From Guadua angustifolia (Eukaryota > Streptophyta > Magnoliopsida > Poales > Poaceae), in assembly GCA_036346375.1 (NCBI GenBank), contig CM070517.1, forward strand, positions 10,085,161-10,149,160: 64,000 nucleotides of DNA, in the 5' to 3' direction. The translations under genes and the position numbers were made by a program. Below are positions 51,844 through 62,570 of the stretch, piece by piece. The notes beneath the pieces were generated by a model, which saw only the letters and a list, made by a program, of their open reading frames with translations, had not been told where the DNA came from and did not search any database. Numbering within the stretch: position 1 is the first letter of the stretch; the number at the start of each line of letters is the position of its first letter.

Positions 51844-53166
51844 AAAACTGTAAGTTCCCAGTGGTTCGCTTTGATCGGTTGTGTAGGTGAGGTTTCCCCC
51901 GGCTGATCGGCAGCTGTTGGCGGTTAGCAAAGCTGTTTGCCTTAAGACCTTTTACTTTATCCTCCTTGCTTGTCCCTTGGCGGGAAAGATTGCGCGGGAA
52001 TGTCATGTGTTCTGACGGTTTGGCCGCTCTTTGCTGATCTGTGGTAACACCCGGTTCAGCTCCCCGAAGCACCATTAGCTGTCTCCGCGAGCACCGCAAG
52101 CCCGAAGCGCTCTCGAAGCTTCGCTTCGTGTTCTTTCTTATTCTGGTCGAGTTCAAGAGGTCACGGGGATATAAGTTCCAAAAGGACAAGAGTCATTGGC
52201 ACCCTTGCGCAGAAACCTAAGACTTTGGTTGTCTACATTCTGCATGCTCTACATAATCCATGTTCGCATTATTACAATCATTCAAAGAATGCCTAAGTAT
52301 CGACCTAACCTGAGTGCTTAGGTTCGCATCATGACAAGGCTGGGGGCTGATCGCCCGAAGATTGAGTTGAGCAAGCATACCCAAAACACGAACAGACGAA
52401 CATACCCAGGTGAAACTGAAATATGCCAACTTCATTACAATTGCTAATATTGTTCTAACATACAGAAAACAGGAACAAAGAAGAAAACAAAAAAAAGCGG
52501 CCTAGGCCATCAGTCACCGTTGACGACTTGGATGCCCCTATCGGTGCAGTCGGTGCCGGAAGAGGGGCGGTAGGCGTCACCGCCCCAGAAGAAGACATCG
52601 CCGCTTTAGGCGCGCTTGGCGGAGTTGCGGAAGTGGCGACAGCAGAAGTTGGGCCCCCGGTGAAGACTCTCTTGGGGTCCGCGCCCGGGGCATCCGAAGC
52701 GATCGGCCGTTTGCCTGTACTCCGGTCGTCGGCCTGGGGCTGGTCCCTGATCAGCAAGGGGCCGCGGGCCGGCACTACGGCGGGACCAATGCAGTCCATC
52801 GTCGGAATGGACTGGATGATCCGAGGCACTCTGCGAACTCCAGATCACAGAGCGGCCAGGCCTCGGCCGGAAATTCCAGGCCACTCGGCACTGGCGGGAT
52901 CAGCACGGATAGCCACCTAGAGAGGGCAGGACCATCCAGGTTTCCCTCACCTAGTACCAGAAGAAGACAGAAATATTAGTTGATAGTGACCACGAAGAAG
53001 AATATGCATTCAAAGGAAGAGCAACAGGACTTACTGCCCGGGTACACGCGCGTCATGTCGTCATCCCCTGTATACTGCCATGCAGGGTGAGCACGACATC
53101 GCAGGAGGCTGATCCTCCGAGCCACAAAGTCTCGGACTACCAGGGCCCCAATCAAGCCGTCGCCCC

Positions 53167-54213
53167 TCAACCGATCGATGCGGGCCGCCATCGCCAGGAG
53201 CTCCGATGTCTCCTCAACGGGCGAGCTCTAGCTCTCGCGGACTTCTGCCCGCGCACAAGGCACCCCAAGAAGGTCAAGCCCGCTGTCGTCGCCGACGTAG
53301 AGCCAGTCGCTCCGCCAATTCTTCCAGTTGGAGCATGGCTGGAAGGGAATGTAGCGGGGGGCCGACCCATCGCGGAGGCATAAGTGGCAGCTCCCTGTGA
53401 CCCCACTGTTGGGAGAGCTACGGCAAATGCAGAGGTAAGCGAAGGTGGAGAGAAGGACGATGGAGTTGGGGGAAAGATGAAGATGGTGAATCTCGTTGAA
53501 GTGAAGGACGGTGAGAAAGAATTCAGAGAATGGCAGCACCAAGCCCACCATAAGTCCCCAGGTGAAGACAATGATCTCCCCTGGCTCGCAGCCTGGCACG
53601 ACGATCCCCTGACGAGGGTGGTGGGAGCCCTCGGGTGCCATCTTGGTGACAAGATCCACCCTGCTCTAGCCAGCGGTGGAAGAGAGAAGAGGCTGTGCCA
53701 TCGAAGCGGAAGCAGAGTTCTTTGAGAAAAGGAAGATGAAAAGGGCAAAAAGCAAAGTGCATGAAGATCAGAAGGTGTGAACTGCTGGCTGGGGGCGTGT
53801 ATATATATAGACCCCCCACGAAGACGGTTCGCGAACAGGCAAAAGGCGCAGCATTTTGGGTCCCAAGAAAAATCGACGAAAGTGGGGAGGAACGAAGCGG
53901 TTGCGTGCGCAGAGGTGGTGGGCCCATCCAGGAATGCACTGGCATTAAATAAGGTCTGGCGGCGGCACACCTTCGGGGCGGCCAGGGGCTCTTGTTGATG
54001 TACATTTCTCCGGGGTACCCTCTCCGCTGTAGAAGTAATTGGCCCAAGAAGCGGCCTGGCCCAGCTTGGGCCAGCGGCCCGCGTCGCACCTTGGTGGGCA
54101 GCCGGGCGATCACGCCGCCCGAGCGGCGGCGGCCCGTGGAACCTGGCGGCAGCGGGCAACACGCCTTGCCCATTGGGCGAGCCCGATGCCCCTGGCGGCG
54201 GTAGGGCAATCAC
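53167..54213 (-). CDS. Antisense 348-codon open frame, no recognised homology
   Basis: The longest uninterrupted frame in the non-satellite part. It is antisense to the Tat element and has a Met start at 54,213. The product is rich in Pro, Ser, Ala and Arg near the N-terminus and has hydrophobic Phe/Leu/Ser-rich stretches in the middle (for example LHALCFLPFSSSFSQRTL). I see no domain. Grande, a Tat element of maize, is known to carry an extra antisense gene downstream of pol, so a real antisense gene is conceivable. A shifted frame of 228 codons overlaps it, and the GC-rich composition makes chance frames common. Function unknown; it may be spurious. Confidence 0.3.
   Translation of the reverse strand: MIALPPPGASGSPNGQGVLPAAARFHGPPPLGRRDRPAAHQGATRAAGPSWARPLLGPITSTAERVPRRNVHQQEPLAAPKVCRRQTLFNASAFLDGPTTSAHATASFLPTFVDFSWDPKCCAFCLFANRLRGGSIYIHAPSQQFTPSDLHALCFLPFSSSFSQRTLLPLRWHSLFSLPPLARAGWILSPRWHPRAPTTLVRGSSCQAASQGRSLSSPGDLWWAWCCHSLNSFSPSFTSTRFTIFIFPPTPSSFSPPSLTSAFAVALPTVGSQGAATYASAMGRPPATFPSSHAPTGRIGGATGSTSATTAGLTFLGCLVRGQKSARARARPLRRHRSSWRWRPASIG
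53800..53808 (+). promoter_or_regulatory. TATA-like box in the Tat 3' region
   Basis: tatatatag in a GC-rich context (ggggcgtgt before, accccccacg after). It is consistent with an LTR promoter, but the LTR borders are not established. Confidence 0.4.
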
Positions 54214-54312
54214 ACAGCGTGGCGCCTGGCGGCGATCGAGGCGATCACACTGCCGCCAGCAACCGGCCCGCGTGGCGCCCTGGCGGGCAGTCGGGCGATC
54301 ATGCCCTGCCCG
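54078..54312 (+). repeat. Degenerate ~50-bp GC-rich tandem repeat
   Basis: About five diverged copies sharing cctggcggcag or cctggcgggcag, then gggcgatcac, and separated by gcccg-rich spacers. Copy lengths vary from about 35 to 57 bp. It lies in the Tat 3' region and is a plausible LTR-internal minisatellite. Confidence 0.55.
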
Positions 54313-54706
54313 TCGGGACTCGGCTTATGAGGTGGCCTGACGAGTGGGCGTTCGTCTGGGCCCCCCTTGTCAGGCCACGGAGGCAACCAAAGGAATGAGA
54401 GGAAGGCTTCGCCTCGAAGTTTCCCTCTCTGGCACCTTGTGTCAGGGTCATTAATTGTGAAGGGTTCTACTATCGACACGACGATGGCACATCCCTCTGA
54501 CGCCTTTTACCAAACCCGTCGCAGGAGCGTCATATCCCGGGCGGACCGGGCGAAGCCACGCACCGACATTAAATGAGGTTTGAAGGATAAGGCCATGGAG
54601 GCGTGTGTAATAAATGAGTCGTGGGTCGATGTGGAGGCTGGAATGATGAGTGTAATTAATGTGTTGTAGATAAGTATAGCGTCACCTTCTCCTCTGCCCA
54701 GGCCGG

Positions 54707-55612
54707 CAGATGGGGACGGCGATCCCGATCTTTCGGTGAGATGATGATACGTCGATTTGGGGGTGTTGATGGCACCAAATCTAGGGCTTTCAACCAGCAG
54801 GTCGGGAACTTCACAATCGCAATGCCAATTCCACACAGATACAAGATCCAACGATCAGTAGTTCCTGCAAGAAATCGAGAACCCACAAGAACAAAGTATG
54901 AAGCAATATGGAAAGATGGTATTGAAATCAAAAGAAACAAGTTGAGGTTCTGTTTCTCGGCTCGGGCAGTCTAGTCGACACGCGCAAACGCGAGGAGGGA
55001 CGCACACGGGGTCTACCAAACACAACAAAACCTAAATGACAACGTACGATGGATGGGGCATTATATAGGGTGGAGACCAGACTTGGGGCACCCAAATTAG
55101 GGTAGGCCACCACCCTAGCTAGGGTCAGCCACCATGCAACCCTAACCATACATGGGCCATGGGCCCAAAAATATGGTGGCGCAGCACTTGGAATTTCTGT
55201 CCCATAAAATTGTTCTGCGATTTCCCATTGCTCCATGAGGAATTTGTACTTGGGACCAGATCCATTGGAAAGGTTATCCCGATACCTTTCAAACGAGATG
55301 TCAAACATCGAAAACAGAGTTTGGATGTGGCCGTGGCGTCCGTTTGAAGTACTACTACTCCTGGATGGCCGAACCGGATTTGGCGACGCATTGGGCTTGA
55401 TCTTGGGCCTTCCTTGACGCGTGGGCTGTCCTCGGTGGATGTTCTTGACGTGCTGATCTAGCAAAAGTAGGTGGAATGGCCTTGTTTCCAGATTAAACCC
55501 TCCAGGCGTTGTAGACCAAGTAGCAGTCGAAACAGCGACGGTCGGGGACGAAGTAGCAGTCGTAGGAGAAGAAGGGGCAGCAGTTGTATCCTTGGTTGGG
55601 ATGTCCTCATCA
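54707..55612 (-). mobile_element. CRM-type solo LTR (906 bp) with TSD CCGGC
   Basis: On the minus strand it starts tgatgaggacatccc and ends near gggatcgccgtccccatct. It is flanked by ccggc at 54,702-54,706 and 55,613-55,617. The first base pair of the terminal TG...CA is changed at the 54,707 end (ag instead of tg on the plus strand). The two ends match the miniature copy at 49,873-50,157. Removing it brings together flanks that read continuously as Tat RNase H. A 178-codon antisense frame inside (54,928-55,464) has no recognised domain. Confidence 0.85.
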
Positions 55613-56350
55613 CCGGCTCATCTCTCTGACGGGGGATCACCTGAAGTACGTCCTTCAGCTCCATTTCCCGGCATCAAACAACGCCGTCGAGTACGAGGCA
55701 CTAATCCATGGACTCCGTATCGCCATATCCCTCGGCGTCCGACGACTAACAACCCACGGAGACTCCATGTTAGTAATCAACCAAGTGCAGAAAGATTGGT
55801 CGTGAGTTGGTGACAGTATGGCTGCATATTGCTCGGAAGTGTGAAAGCTCGAAGACAAGTTCGACGGGTTGGAGCTCATCCACGTACTTCGTCGTGACTA
55901 TGAAGCAGCAGACGAGTTCGCAAGGTTAGGCTCCAGTCGGGCAACAGTACCGGCTGGAGTATTTGTCGAAGAGCTCCACAAACCTTCAATAAGTTGACAA
56001 CAGGAGTCAGACAAATCAGAGGAAAGACCGGCCGAAGAGGAAATTTTGGTCATCAACCCTGACTGGACAACTCCAATCTTAAACTACCTATTAAAGGATG
56101 AGCTTCCCGAAGACCGCGTGCAGGCAGAACGCATCACATGCCGATGCAAAAGCTACGTGGTAGTCGGGTAAGAACTCTTCCGAAAGTGTGCCTTCGGAGT
56201 CCTGAGACGCTGCATATCAGAGCAAGAAGGGAAGAACCTTCTCAGAGAAATCCACTCGGGAATTTGCGGGCATCATGCAGCGTCAAGTACCCTGGTGGGC
56301 AAAGCTTATCGTCAAGGCTTCTTCTGGCCGACTACTGTATCTGACGGTGT
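55613..56350 (+). pseudogene. Tat-lineage RNase H and integrase start, second copy
   Basis: After the solo LTR the sequence reads LTGDHLKYVLQLHFPASNN, then EYEALIHGLRIAISLGVRR and GDSMLVINQVQKDW (RNase H), then EADELAKLGSS-like text in a shifted frame. The integrase zinc-site start IHSGICGHHAASSTLVGKAY follows near 56,245-56,310. At least three frame changes are needed to follow it. It ends near 56,350 and differs from the Tat copies at 50,554 and 59,372. A short stretch to 56,556 has no clear match. Confidence 0.8.
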
Positions 56351-56556
56351 CGGCGATCCAACAACATCAGGAAGAACCAGAGGAGAAAGGATACTCTCGT
56401 GCTCACGCAATCACTCAGACTGTATGCAGCAATACTGCCCGCAGTCGGTCCATGCGCGACCAACTTGAATTTCGTCGGGACGAGGATGCCCACTAGAGCA
56501 TCAGCCGCAACCTTCGCTTGAATCTGGACACTAGGCGATGAGAGCGTGAAGATGAC

Positions 56557-57698
56557 AACAAGCTTCAAAGATCTATTTATGGGTTGAAGCAAGCATATCG
56601 AAGTTGGAACATTCGTTTTGATGAAGTAGTCAAAGTATTTGACTTCATAAAAAATGAAGAAGAGCCTTGTGTTTACAAAAAAGCCAGTGGGAGCGCACTT
56701 ATATTTCTAATCTTATGTGTGGATGACATATTATTGATCGGAAATGACATTCCTATACTTGAAGATGTTAAGACTTCGTTGAAAAAGAGTTTCTCAATGA
56801 AGGACTTGGGAGAAGCATGTTATATCTTGGGCATAAAGATCTATAGGGATAGATCAAAAAGGTTGATTGGATTAAGCCAGGAAACGTACGTTGACAAGGT
56901 ATTAAAGAGGTTCAATATCCATGAATCCAAGAGAGGATTCATGCCAATGTCACATGGCATAAGTCTAAGCAAGAATCAGTGTCCTTCGACAACTGATGAG
57001 CGAGACAGGATGAGCAAGATACCATATGTTTCGGCTATTGGGTCTATTATGTATGCCATGATCTGTTCACGCCCAGAGATCTCATATGCTCTAAGTATCA
57101 CGAGCAGATACCAAGCGGATCCCGGTGATGGTCATTGGACAGCTGTGAAAAATATCCTGAAGTATTTGAGAAGAACTAAGGATATGTTCCGAATTTTTGG
57201 AGGTAAGGAAGAACTGGTTGTAAAGGGTTACACCGATGCAAGCTTCCAAACTGACAAAGATGATTTCGATCACAATTCGGGTTTGTATTTACACTAAATG
57301 GAGGAGCGGTAAGCTGGAAGAGTTTCAAACAAAACACGGTGGCCGACTCTACAGCAGAAGTAGAGTACATTGTGGCTTCAGAGGCCGCAAAGGAAGCTGT
57401 GTGGATAAAGAAGTTCATCTCAGAGCTTGGTGTGGTCGCTAGTGTCTCTAATCGAATGGACCTCTATTGTGATAATAGTAGTGCCATTGCACAAGTGAAA
57501 GAGACAAGATCACATCAGAAGTCCAAACACATGCTCCGACTCTTTCACCTTATTCACGAGATTGTGAATAGAGGTGACGTGAAGATATGCAAGGTACATA
57601 TGGAAGCTAATGTGGCTGATCCGTTGATGAAGCCTCTTCCACAGCCTAAGCATGAGGCGCACACAAGGTCTATTGGTATTAGATGCTTAATTGACTGA
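56557..57698 (+). pseudogene. Ty1/copia RT and RNase H, 5' truncated
   Basis: It starts inside RT at KLQRSIYGLKQA. The 237-codon frame from 56,584 holds the active site CVDDILLIGND near 56,720 (the family usually has Tyr before Val-Asp-Asp), MKDLGEACYILGIKIYRD and IPYVSAIGSIMYAM. RNase H follows with KGYTDASFQTDKDD. A frame change at about 57,290-57,340 precedes the last part, AEVEYIVASEAAKEAVW, DLYCDNSSAIAQ and ADPLMKPLPQPKHE, ending at 57,696. Gag, protease, integrase and the 5' LTR are missing. The remaining part would copy RNA to DNA and degrade the template in an intact element. Confidence 0.9.
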
Positions 57699-57705
57699 CT
57701 CAAGT

Positions 57706-57716
57706 GCAAGTGGGAG
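57706..57716 (+). other. Polypurine tract of the copia element
   Basis: gcaagtgggag lies between the pol stop and the TGTTAG start of the 3' LTR, the normal place for the plus-strand primer. Confidence 0.7.
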
Positions 57717-58622
57717 TTTGTTAGTGTTATGCCCTTGAGGCAGTCATATAGATGATTGTAACATGACTATGTTTATGAATAATAATATGATTATTAGTCC
57801 AATGAATGTATATCATTATATTGATCAGCAAGTATGTGACTTGCTTATGAAACTCTCTACTTATTGATATAATTCTGTAAGTATATCTGATCGGGTATCA
57901 TCGTATAGGACAACGATGAATAGATCATCACATGTATTGATCGATAATAATGTTTTATAGATCATGGGATATGGAGATATCATCAATACATTGTGAACTC
58001 ATGATGAAGAACATGGGTTAGATAGACTCGCAATAGGACACTACGAGAATGTTACATTCTTATGTGTCATCAGTGTATCTCATACATAGTGGATGTATGA
58101 TTCTTAGACCTGAGATTGTCACATTCCCTACATGTGTAATAGTTTACCTTGGGGCCACCAAACGCTATTTCCTAACCGAATAGTTATAAAGGTAGCTTTC
58201 ATGTTTGCTATGAAACATGCAGAGGGAAGTGAGCAGTCAAGATGGAATTTGCCACTCCAGTTTAACGGAGATATATGTCTAGGCCACTCGTGTGATATGA
58301 TTAAGGAAGTGCATGGCCATGTCGTGATCGAGAAGTCAATCACAACTTATTAATATATCACGGATACGAGAGATGGATTGAACTGTGAAAGGATGACATA
58401 CTTCTCGCCTTGAGTTCGATCTTCATATAGTTTGGTAAAGGGATTATTACATGAGTACTTTTGAAAGGTTCTATTCAATTTGATCATATGCATTTGGGAG
58501 TTGGCATGCTCTGCAAGGAACCGCTACCAGCTATTGGATTGGAAAAGGGTTTTCCAAATCTATGTCCGAAGGGTTTTCCAAATCTATGTCCGAATGTACA
58601 TGAACCTAAAGGGTCACACTTA

Positions 58623-58853
58623 GGGGGTGTTTGGGACAACTTCAGCTCCACCAAAATTTGTGGAGTTGGTGGAGCAGGGTATTTCTAGCTCCAGAAATTT
58701 GTGGAGCTGGAGTTGTGGGTACATTAAGAGTGTTTAGGTAAATCATCTTGTTTACATTTTAGACTAAAAATATAAACTTAATTCACTTTATTTTAGCCTA
58801 TAAGTTTCAGCTCTGAGTTGGAGCTAGGATCTGGAGCTCTCCCAAACAGGGCC
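58623..58853 (+). mobile_element. Tourist-like (PIF/Harbinger) MITE, 231 bp
   Basis: Terminal inverted repeats are gggggtgtttggga at the left and the complement of ggccctgtttggga at the right, extending into agctcca-type subterminal matches. It is flanked by tta at 58,620-58,622 and 58,854-58,856, the 3-bp TSD of the PIF/Harbinger group. It has no coding capacity and an AT-rich centre. It sits inside the copia LTR, so it inserted later. Confidence 0.85.
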
Positions 58854-58953
58854 TTAATGAGCTGGGACACGTTAATTCGGATTGGATCCGTAATTAATGG
58901 AACTCGTGGGCATAACACGCTGATGGGCCCTGGCTTAGGGTTTCGTCGTGTGG

Positions 58954-58963
58954 CTATATAAGG
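58954..58963 (+). promoter_or_regulatory. TATA box of the copia LTR
   Basis: ctatataagg is followed by a purine-rich stretch about 400 bp before the LTR end, fitting the LTR promoter. Confidence 0.6.
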
Positions 58964-59126
58964 AGAGGAGAAGGGTGGGCATGACAGAAGCTGTTCACGT
59001 CCAGAACCCTAGCCTCCACCTCTCATTGCCCCTGCCGAGCGACACGGTGCTTGCACGCCGACGCATGGCGTTCAATCCTGGGACGTGTGGACTGCTGTGG
59101 TGACGCTACTGCTGCTGCGGTGTGGT

Positions 59127-59250
59127 AAGGACGAACCGCAGCGAGGACGATCTAAAGCGAGGACGATCTGCAGCGAGGACGATCCGCGTGAGGACGATCC
59201 ACAGTGAGGACGATCCGCGTAAGGACGATCCACGGTGAGGATGATCCACT
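59127..59250 (+). repeat. 16-bp minisatellite in the copia LTR
   Basis: About eight copies of a 15-16 bp unit built on gaggacgatcc plus a variable gcgt, acagt or gcagc end. Units toward the right are more uniform. It lies in the R/U5 part of the LTR. Confidence 0.8.
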
Positions 59251-59371
59251 ACACCAACGCACAAAGGAATCCACAACTGCGCGTCTAGTGGTAATCCAAT
59301 CTGTGATCCCCTTCTTGCGAGTAGCTTTCTGGTTATGCACGGTAGAAATTTTAATTTGTGCTAGCGTAGCA

Positions 59372-59550
59372 TACCGCGATCCTCAACACAATGTCGCGAA
59401 GTATGAAACTCTTCTAGCTGAGCTCTGAGCCGCAAAATCCCTTGGAGTATGTTGCCTACTTGCGGTGGGCGATTCACAATTAGTCACATACCAGGTTAGC
59501 AATGAATACAGGACGTCTGATGAGGTAATGGCTCACTATTTGGATGAAGT
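59372..59550 (+). pseudogene. Tat-lineage RNase H, third copy, left part
   Basis: The frame reads NVAKYETLLAEL, a stop, AAKSLGVCCLLAVGDSQLV and then YRTSDEVMAHYLDEV, which is Tat-type RNase H. The gene is interrupted after the DEV codons at 59,550. Joining 59,550 to 63,601 restores one continuous frame, with KREKYFSHFKVQYIP following, so the 4 kb between them is inserted DNA. Confidence 0.85.
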
Positions 59551-59702
59551 GAACAATAACAACAACAAAGCCTTTTAGTCCCAAGCAAGTTGGGGTAGGC
59601 TAGAGTTGAAACCCAAAATGATTCCCTAACAAAGGGAGGAAGAGAGAGATGATGAAGTAGAACAAAGCCTAAAACTATACCAAAACATGGCATAAAGCCT
59701 AA

Positions 59703-60350
59703 TCAAGGTTCAGGCACATGGATAGCTGCTTTCCACGCACTTCTATCCAAAGCCAACTTTTTCGATATATTCCATCCTTTTAAATCCCTTTTGATTGCCT
59801 CCTTCCAAGTCAAGTTTGGCCGGCCCCTACCTCTCTTCACATTGTTATCGCATCTTATGATGCCGCTATGCACTGGTGCCTCCGGAGGTCTCCGTTGTAC
59901 ATGTCCAAACCATCTCAACCGGTGTTGTACAAGCTTTTCTTCAATTGGAGCTACCCCTAGCCGATGATGTATCTCGTCGTTTCGAAGTCGGTCCAATCTT
60001 GTATGACCACAAATCCAATGCAGCATACGCATCTCTACAACACTTAATTGCTGAACATGCCGCCTTTTAGTAGGCCAATATTCTGCACCATACAACATTG
60101 CAGGTCTAATAGCCGTCCTATAGAACTTGCCTTTTAGCTTCTGTGGTACCCTTTTGTCACAGAGAACGCTAGATGCTTGACGCCATTTCATCCATCCCGC
60201 TTTAATTCTATGGCTAAAATCTTTATCAATATCCCCATCTCTCTGTAGCATCGATCCCAAGTATCGAAAGGTATCCTTCTTGGGCACTACCTGACCTTCC
60301 AAACTCACTTCTCCCTCCTCATGTCTATTAGTACCGAAGTCACATCTCAT
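59703..60350 (-). pseudogene. LINE C-terminal domain
   Basis: A 215-codon minus-strand frame: TFRYLGSMLQRDGDIDKDFS, then RTAIRPAMLYGAEYW, MRMLHWICGHTRLDRLRN and HRLRWFGHVQRRPPEAPVH, ending in AWKAAIHVPEP. This is the thumb and C-terminal part found in plant RTE-type reverse transcriptases. The stop is at 59,703, followed by about 150 bases of 3' untranslated tail. This is the best-preserved part of the LINE. Confidence 0.85.
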
Positions 60351-61990
60351 ATACTCGGTTTTAGTCCTGCTAAGTCTAAAACCATTCGACTCTAAGGTTT
60401 CTTTGCCACAACTCTAGTTTCCTATTTACTCCTTGACTTTCATCCACTAGAACTACATAAATCGACAAAAAAGCATACACCACGGGATATCTCCTTGAAT
60501 ATCCCTCATGACCTCATCCATCACCAAGGTGAAGAGGTAAGGGCTCAGAGCTAATCCTTGATGTAGTCCTATTTTAATCGGGAAGTCATCTGTGTCACCA
60601 TCAGTTATTCGAACACTAGTCACAACATTGTTGTACATGTCCTTGATGAGAGTAACATACTTTGTTGGGACTTTTTGCTTTTCCAAAGCCCACCACATAA
60701 CATTCCTTGGTATCTTATCATAAGCCTTCTTCAAGTCGATGAAAACCATGTGTAGGTCCTTCTTCTATTCCCTATATCGCTCCATAACTTGTCTTATTAA
60801 GAACAATGCTTCAATAGTCGACCTTCCGAGCATGAACCCAAATTGGTTCATGGTGATACGCGTCATTCTTCTCAAACGATGCTCTATAACTCTCTCCCAT
60901 AGCTTCATAGTGTGGCTCATCAGTTTAATCCCCCTGTAATTAGTACAACTTTGAATATCTCCCTTGTTCTTGAAGATTGGTACTAATATACTTCTCCACT
61001 CTTTGGGCATCTTGTTCGACCGAAAAATATGGTTGAACAGCTTGGTTAGCCGTACTATAGCTATATCCCTAAGGCATTTCCACACCTCGATTGGGATACC
61101 ATCAGGGCCCATCGCCTTGCCCCCTTTCATCCTTTTTAAAGCTTCTCTAATCTCAGTTTCTTGGATCCTACGTACAAAGCGTCTATTGGTGTCATCAAAG
61201 GAGTCGTCCAACTGAATAGTCATGTTCTCATTCTCACCATTGAAGAAATTGTCACGCCATCTATGTTTGATGTCCTCCTCCTTCACCAAGAGTTGATCCC
61301 TCTCATCCTTAATGCATTTAACTTGATTGAGGTCTCTCGTCTTCCTCTCGCGAATCTTAGCAATCTTATAGACGTCCTTCTCTCCTTCCTTTGTACCAGC
61401 CGTTGGTACAGACCCTCATAGGCTCGGCCCTTTGCCTCACGCACGGCTCGCTTCACGGTCTTCTTTGTCACCTTGTACCTCTCTATATTGTACGCACTCC
61501 TGTCATGGTACACGCGCTTATAGCATTCTTTCTTCTCCTTAATAGCCTTTTGGACATCCTCGTTCCACCACCAAGTATCTTTAGGTACACCTCCACACCC
61601 TTTGGTCACTCCAAGCACCTCCAAAGCCACCTTCCTAATGCAAGTTGTCATCTTCACCCACATGTTGTTTGTGTCTTCTCCTTCGTTCCAAGGGCCCTCC
61701 GCGATAACCCTTTCCTTAAAGACTCCCGATGCCTCCCCTTTGAGTTTCCACCACTTCGTTCTCACGATTTTGGTTTGTTTATCCCTATAGGCATGCAACC
61801 GAAAGTGAAAGTCAGCCACCACAAGCTTGTGTTGGGAGACAACACACTCTCCGGGTATCACCTTACAATCCAAGCATGCCCGTTTGTCCTCTCTTCTTGT
61901 GAGAACAAAGTCGATCTGACTAGAGTTTTGGCCACTACTGAAGGTCACCAAATGAGACTGTCTCTTCCTAAAGAAAGTGTTGGCTATCAT
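60351..61990 (-). pseudogene. LINE endonuclease end, linker and reverse transcriptase
   Basis: Three successive minus-strand frames. 61,283-61,990 holds the endonuclease end and a basic linker. 60,765-61,289 holds RT motifs MKGGKAMGPDGIPIEVWK, NYRGIKLMSHTMKLWERVI and NQFGFMLGRSTIEALFLI, and ends in a stop. 60,453-60,749 holds MVFIDLKKAYDKIPRN (first catalytic Asp) and GLHQGLALSPYLFTLVMDEV. The catalytic Asp-Asp box that should follow is destroyed at about 60,455-60,475, where the frame shifts inside a T-run (cttttttgtcgattt on the minus strand). No active RT can be made. Confidence 0.85.
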
Positions 61991-62567
61991 TAAAATTATA
62001 AGCTATAGCAAAGTCCAAAACTTCCTCTCCCTCCTGATTCCTACTACCATACCCAAAACCTCCATGTGCCACCTCATACCCTACATTTGTTGTACCTACA
62101 TGACCATTGAGATCTCCTCCTATGAACAGCTTCTCATTGGTGGGTACCGCTCTAACCACGCCATCTAAGTCTTCCCAGAACTGTCTCTTATCACTCTCAT
62201 TGTGGCCTACCTGAGGAGCATACGCACTTATTACGTTCAAGACTAAATCACCAATGACAAGCTTGACTAGGATGATCCTATCTCCTTGCCTCTTAACGTC
62301 CACCACTCCATTCTTGAGGCTCTTATCAATCAAGATGCCTACTCCATTTCTATTTGCAACTGTTCCTGTGTACCAGAGCTTGAAGTCAGTGTTCTCCACC
62401 TCCTTCGCTTTTTGACCCTTCCATTTTGTCTCTTGCATGCATAGAATATTTACACGTCTCCTGATCGCTATGTCAACTAACTCTCTTAACTTACCTGTAA
62501 GGGACCCTACATTCCAACTACCTAGCCTAATCCTAGTTGGCTCGACTAGCTTCCTTACCCCTCGCAC
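61968..62567 (-). pseudogene. LINE apurinic-type endonuclease
   Basis: Minus-strand frame with SWNVGSLTGK (catalytic Asn), MQETKWKG (catalytic Glu), SAYAPQVG, and GGDLNGHVG (Asp/Asn pair). The rest of the domain lies in the next frame at 61,283-61,990: SSQIDFVLTRRED and VVSQHKLVVADF, with the final catalytic His. It would nick target DNA to prime reverse transcription. The frame opens with a GTG-like codon at 62,567 and is probably a continuation of the upstream frame at 62,571-62,855 after a small frameshift, not a true start. Confidence 0.85.
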
Positions 62568-62570
62568 CCG

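Larger units (their letters stand above)
51844..54690 (+). mobile_element. 3' region and probable LTR of the Tat-type element
   Basis: No sense coding frame with known homology follows the integrase stop. A G-rich run (ggctgggggctgat) at 52,340-52,353 could be the polypurine tract, a TATA-like tatatatag lies at 53,800-53,808, and the GC-rich tail holds a degenerate tandem repeat. The LTR borders cannot be fixed because the matching 5' LTR is absent. Antisense frames of 124 and 348 codons at 52,455-52,829 and 53,167-54,213 are described separately or rejected. Around 54,690 the sequence begins to read as another Tat pol. Confidence 0.5.
57719..59371 (+). mobile_element. 3' LTR of the copia element (with a nested MITE)
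   Basis: It starts tgttagtgttatgccc right after the polypurine tract and ends about ...ctagcgtagca at 59,371, before Tat coding text. The length of about 1.65 kb includes a 231-bp MITE. Inside are a 22-bp direct duplication (gggttttccaaatctatgtc twice, 58,550-58,595), a TATA box at 58,954-58,963 and a 16-bp minisatellite near the 3' end. The 3' border is inferred from the CA end and the start of Tat text. The 5' LTR is absent, so the TSD cannot be checked. Confidence 0.75.

Noticed and set aside
52455..52920. Opposing frames of 124 and 130 codons in the Tat 3' region
   Set aside because: They are antisense to each other over the same low-complexity Ala/Gly/Pro text, with no domain, so likely chance.
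54928..55464. 178-codon antisense frame in the CRM-type solo LTR
   Set aside because: It lies wholly within an LTR and shows no domain. In this clade only the start of the LTR is known to hold the end of pol.
54859..55522. Segment missing from the miniature CRM LTR could be a spliced intron
   Set aside because: The possible borders do not give GT...AG with the observed join; they give GT...TA or TA...AG. Deletion at a short shared word is simpler.
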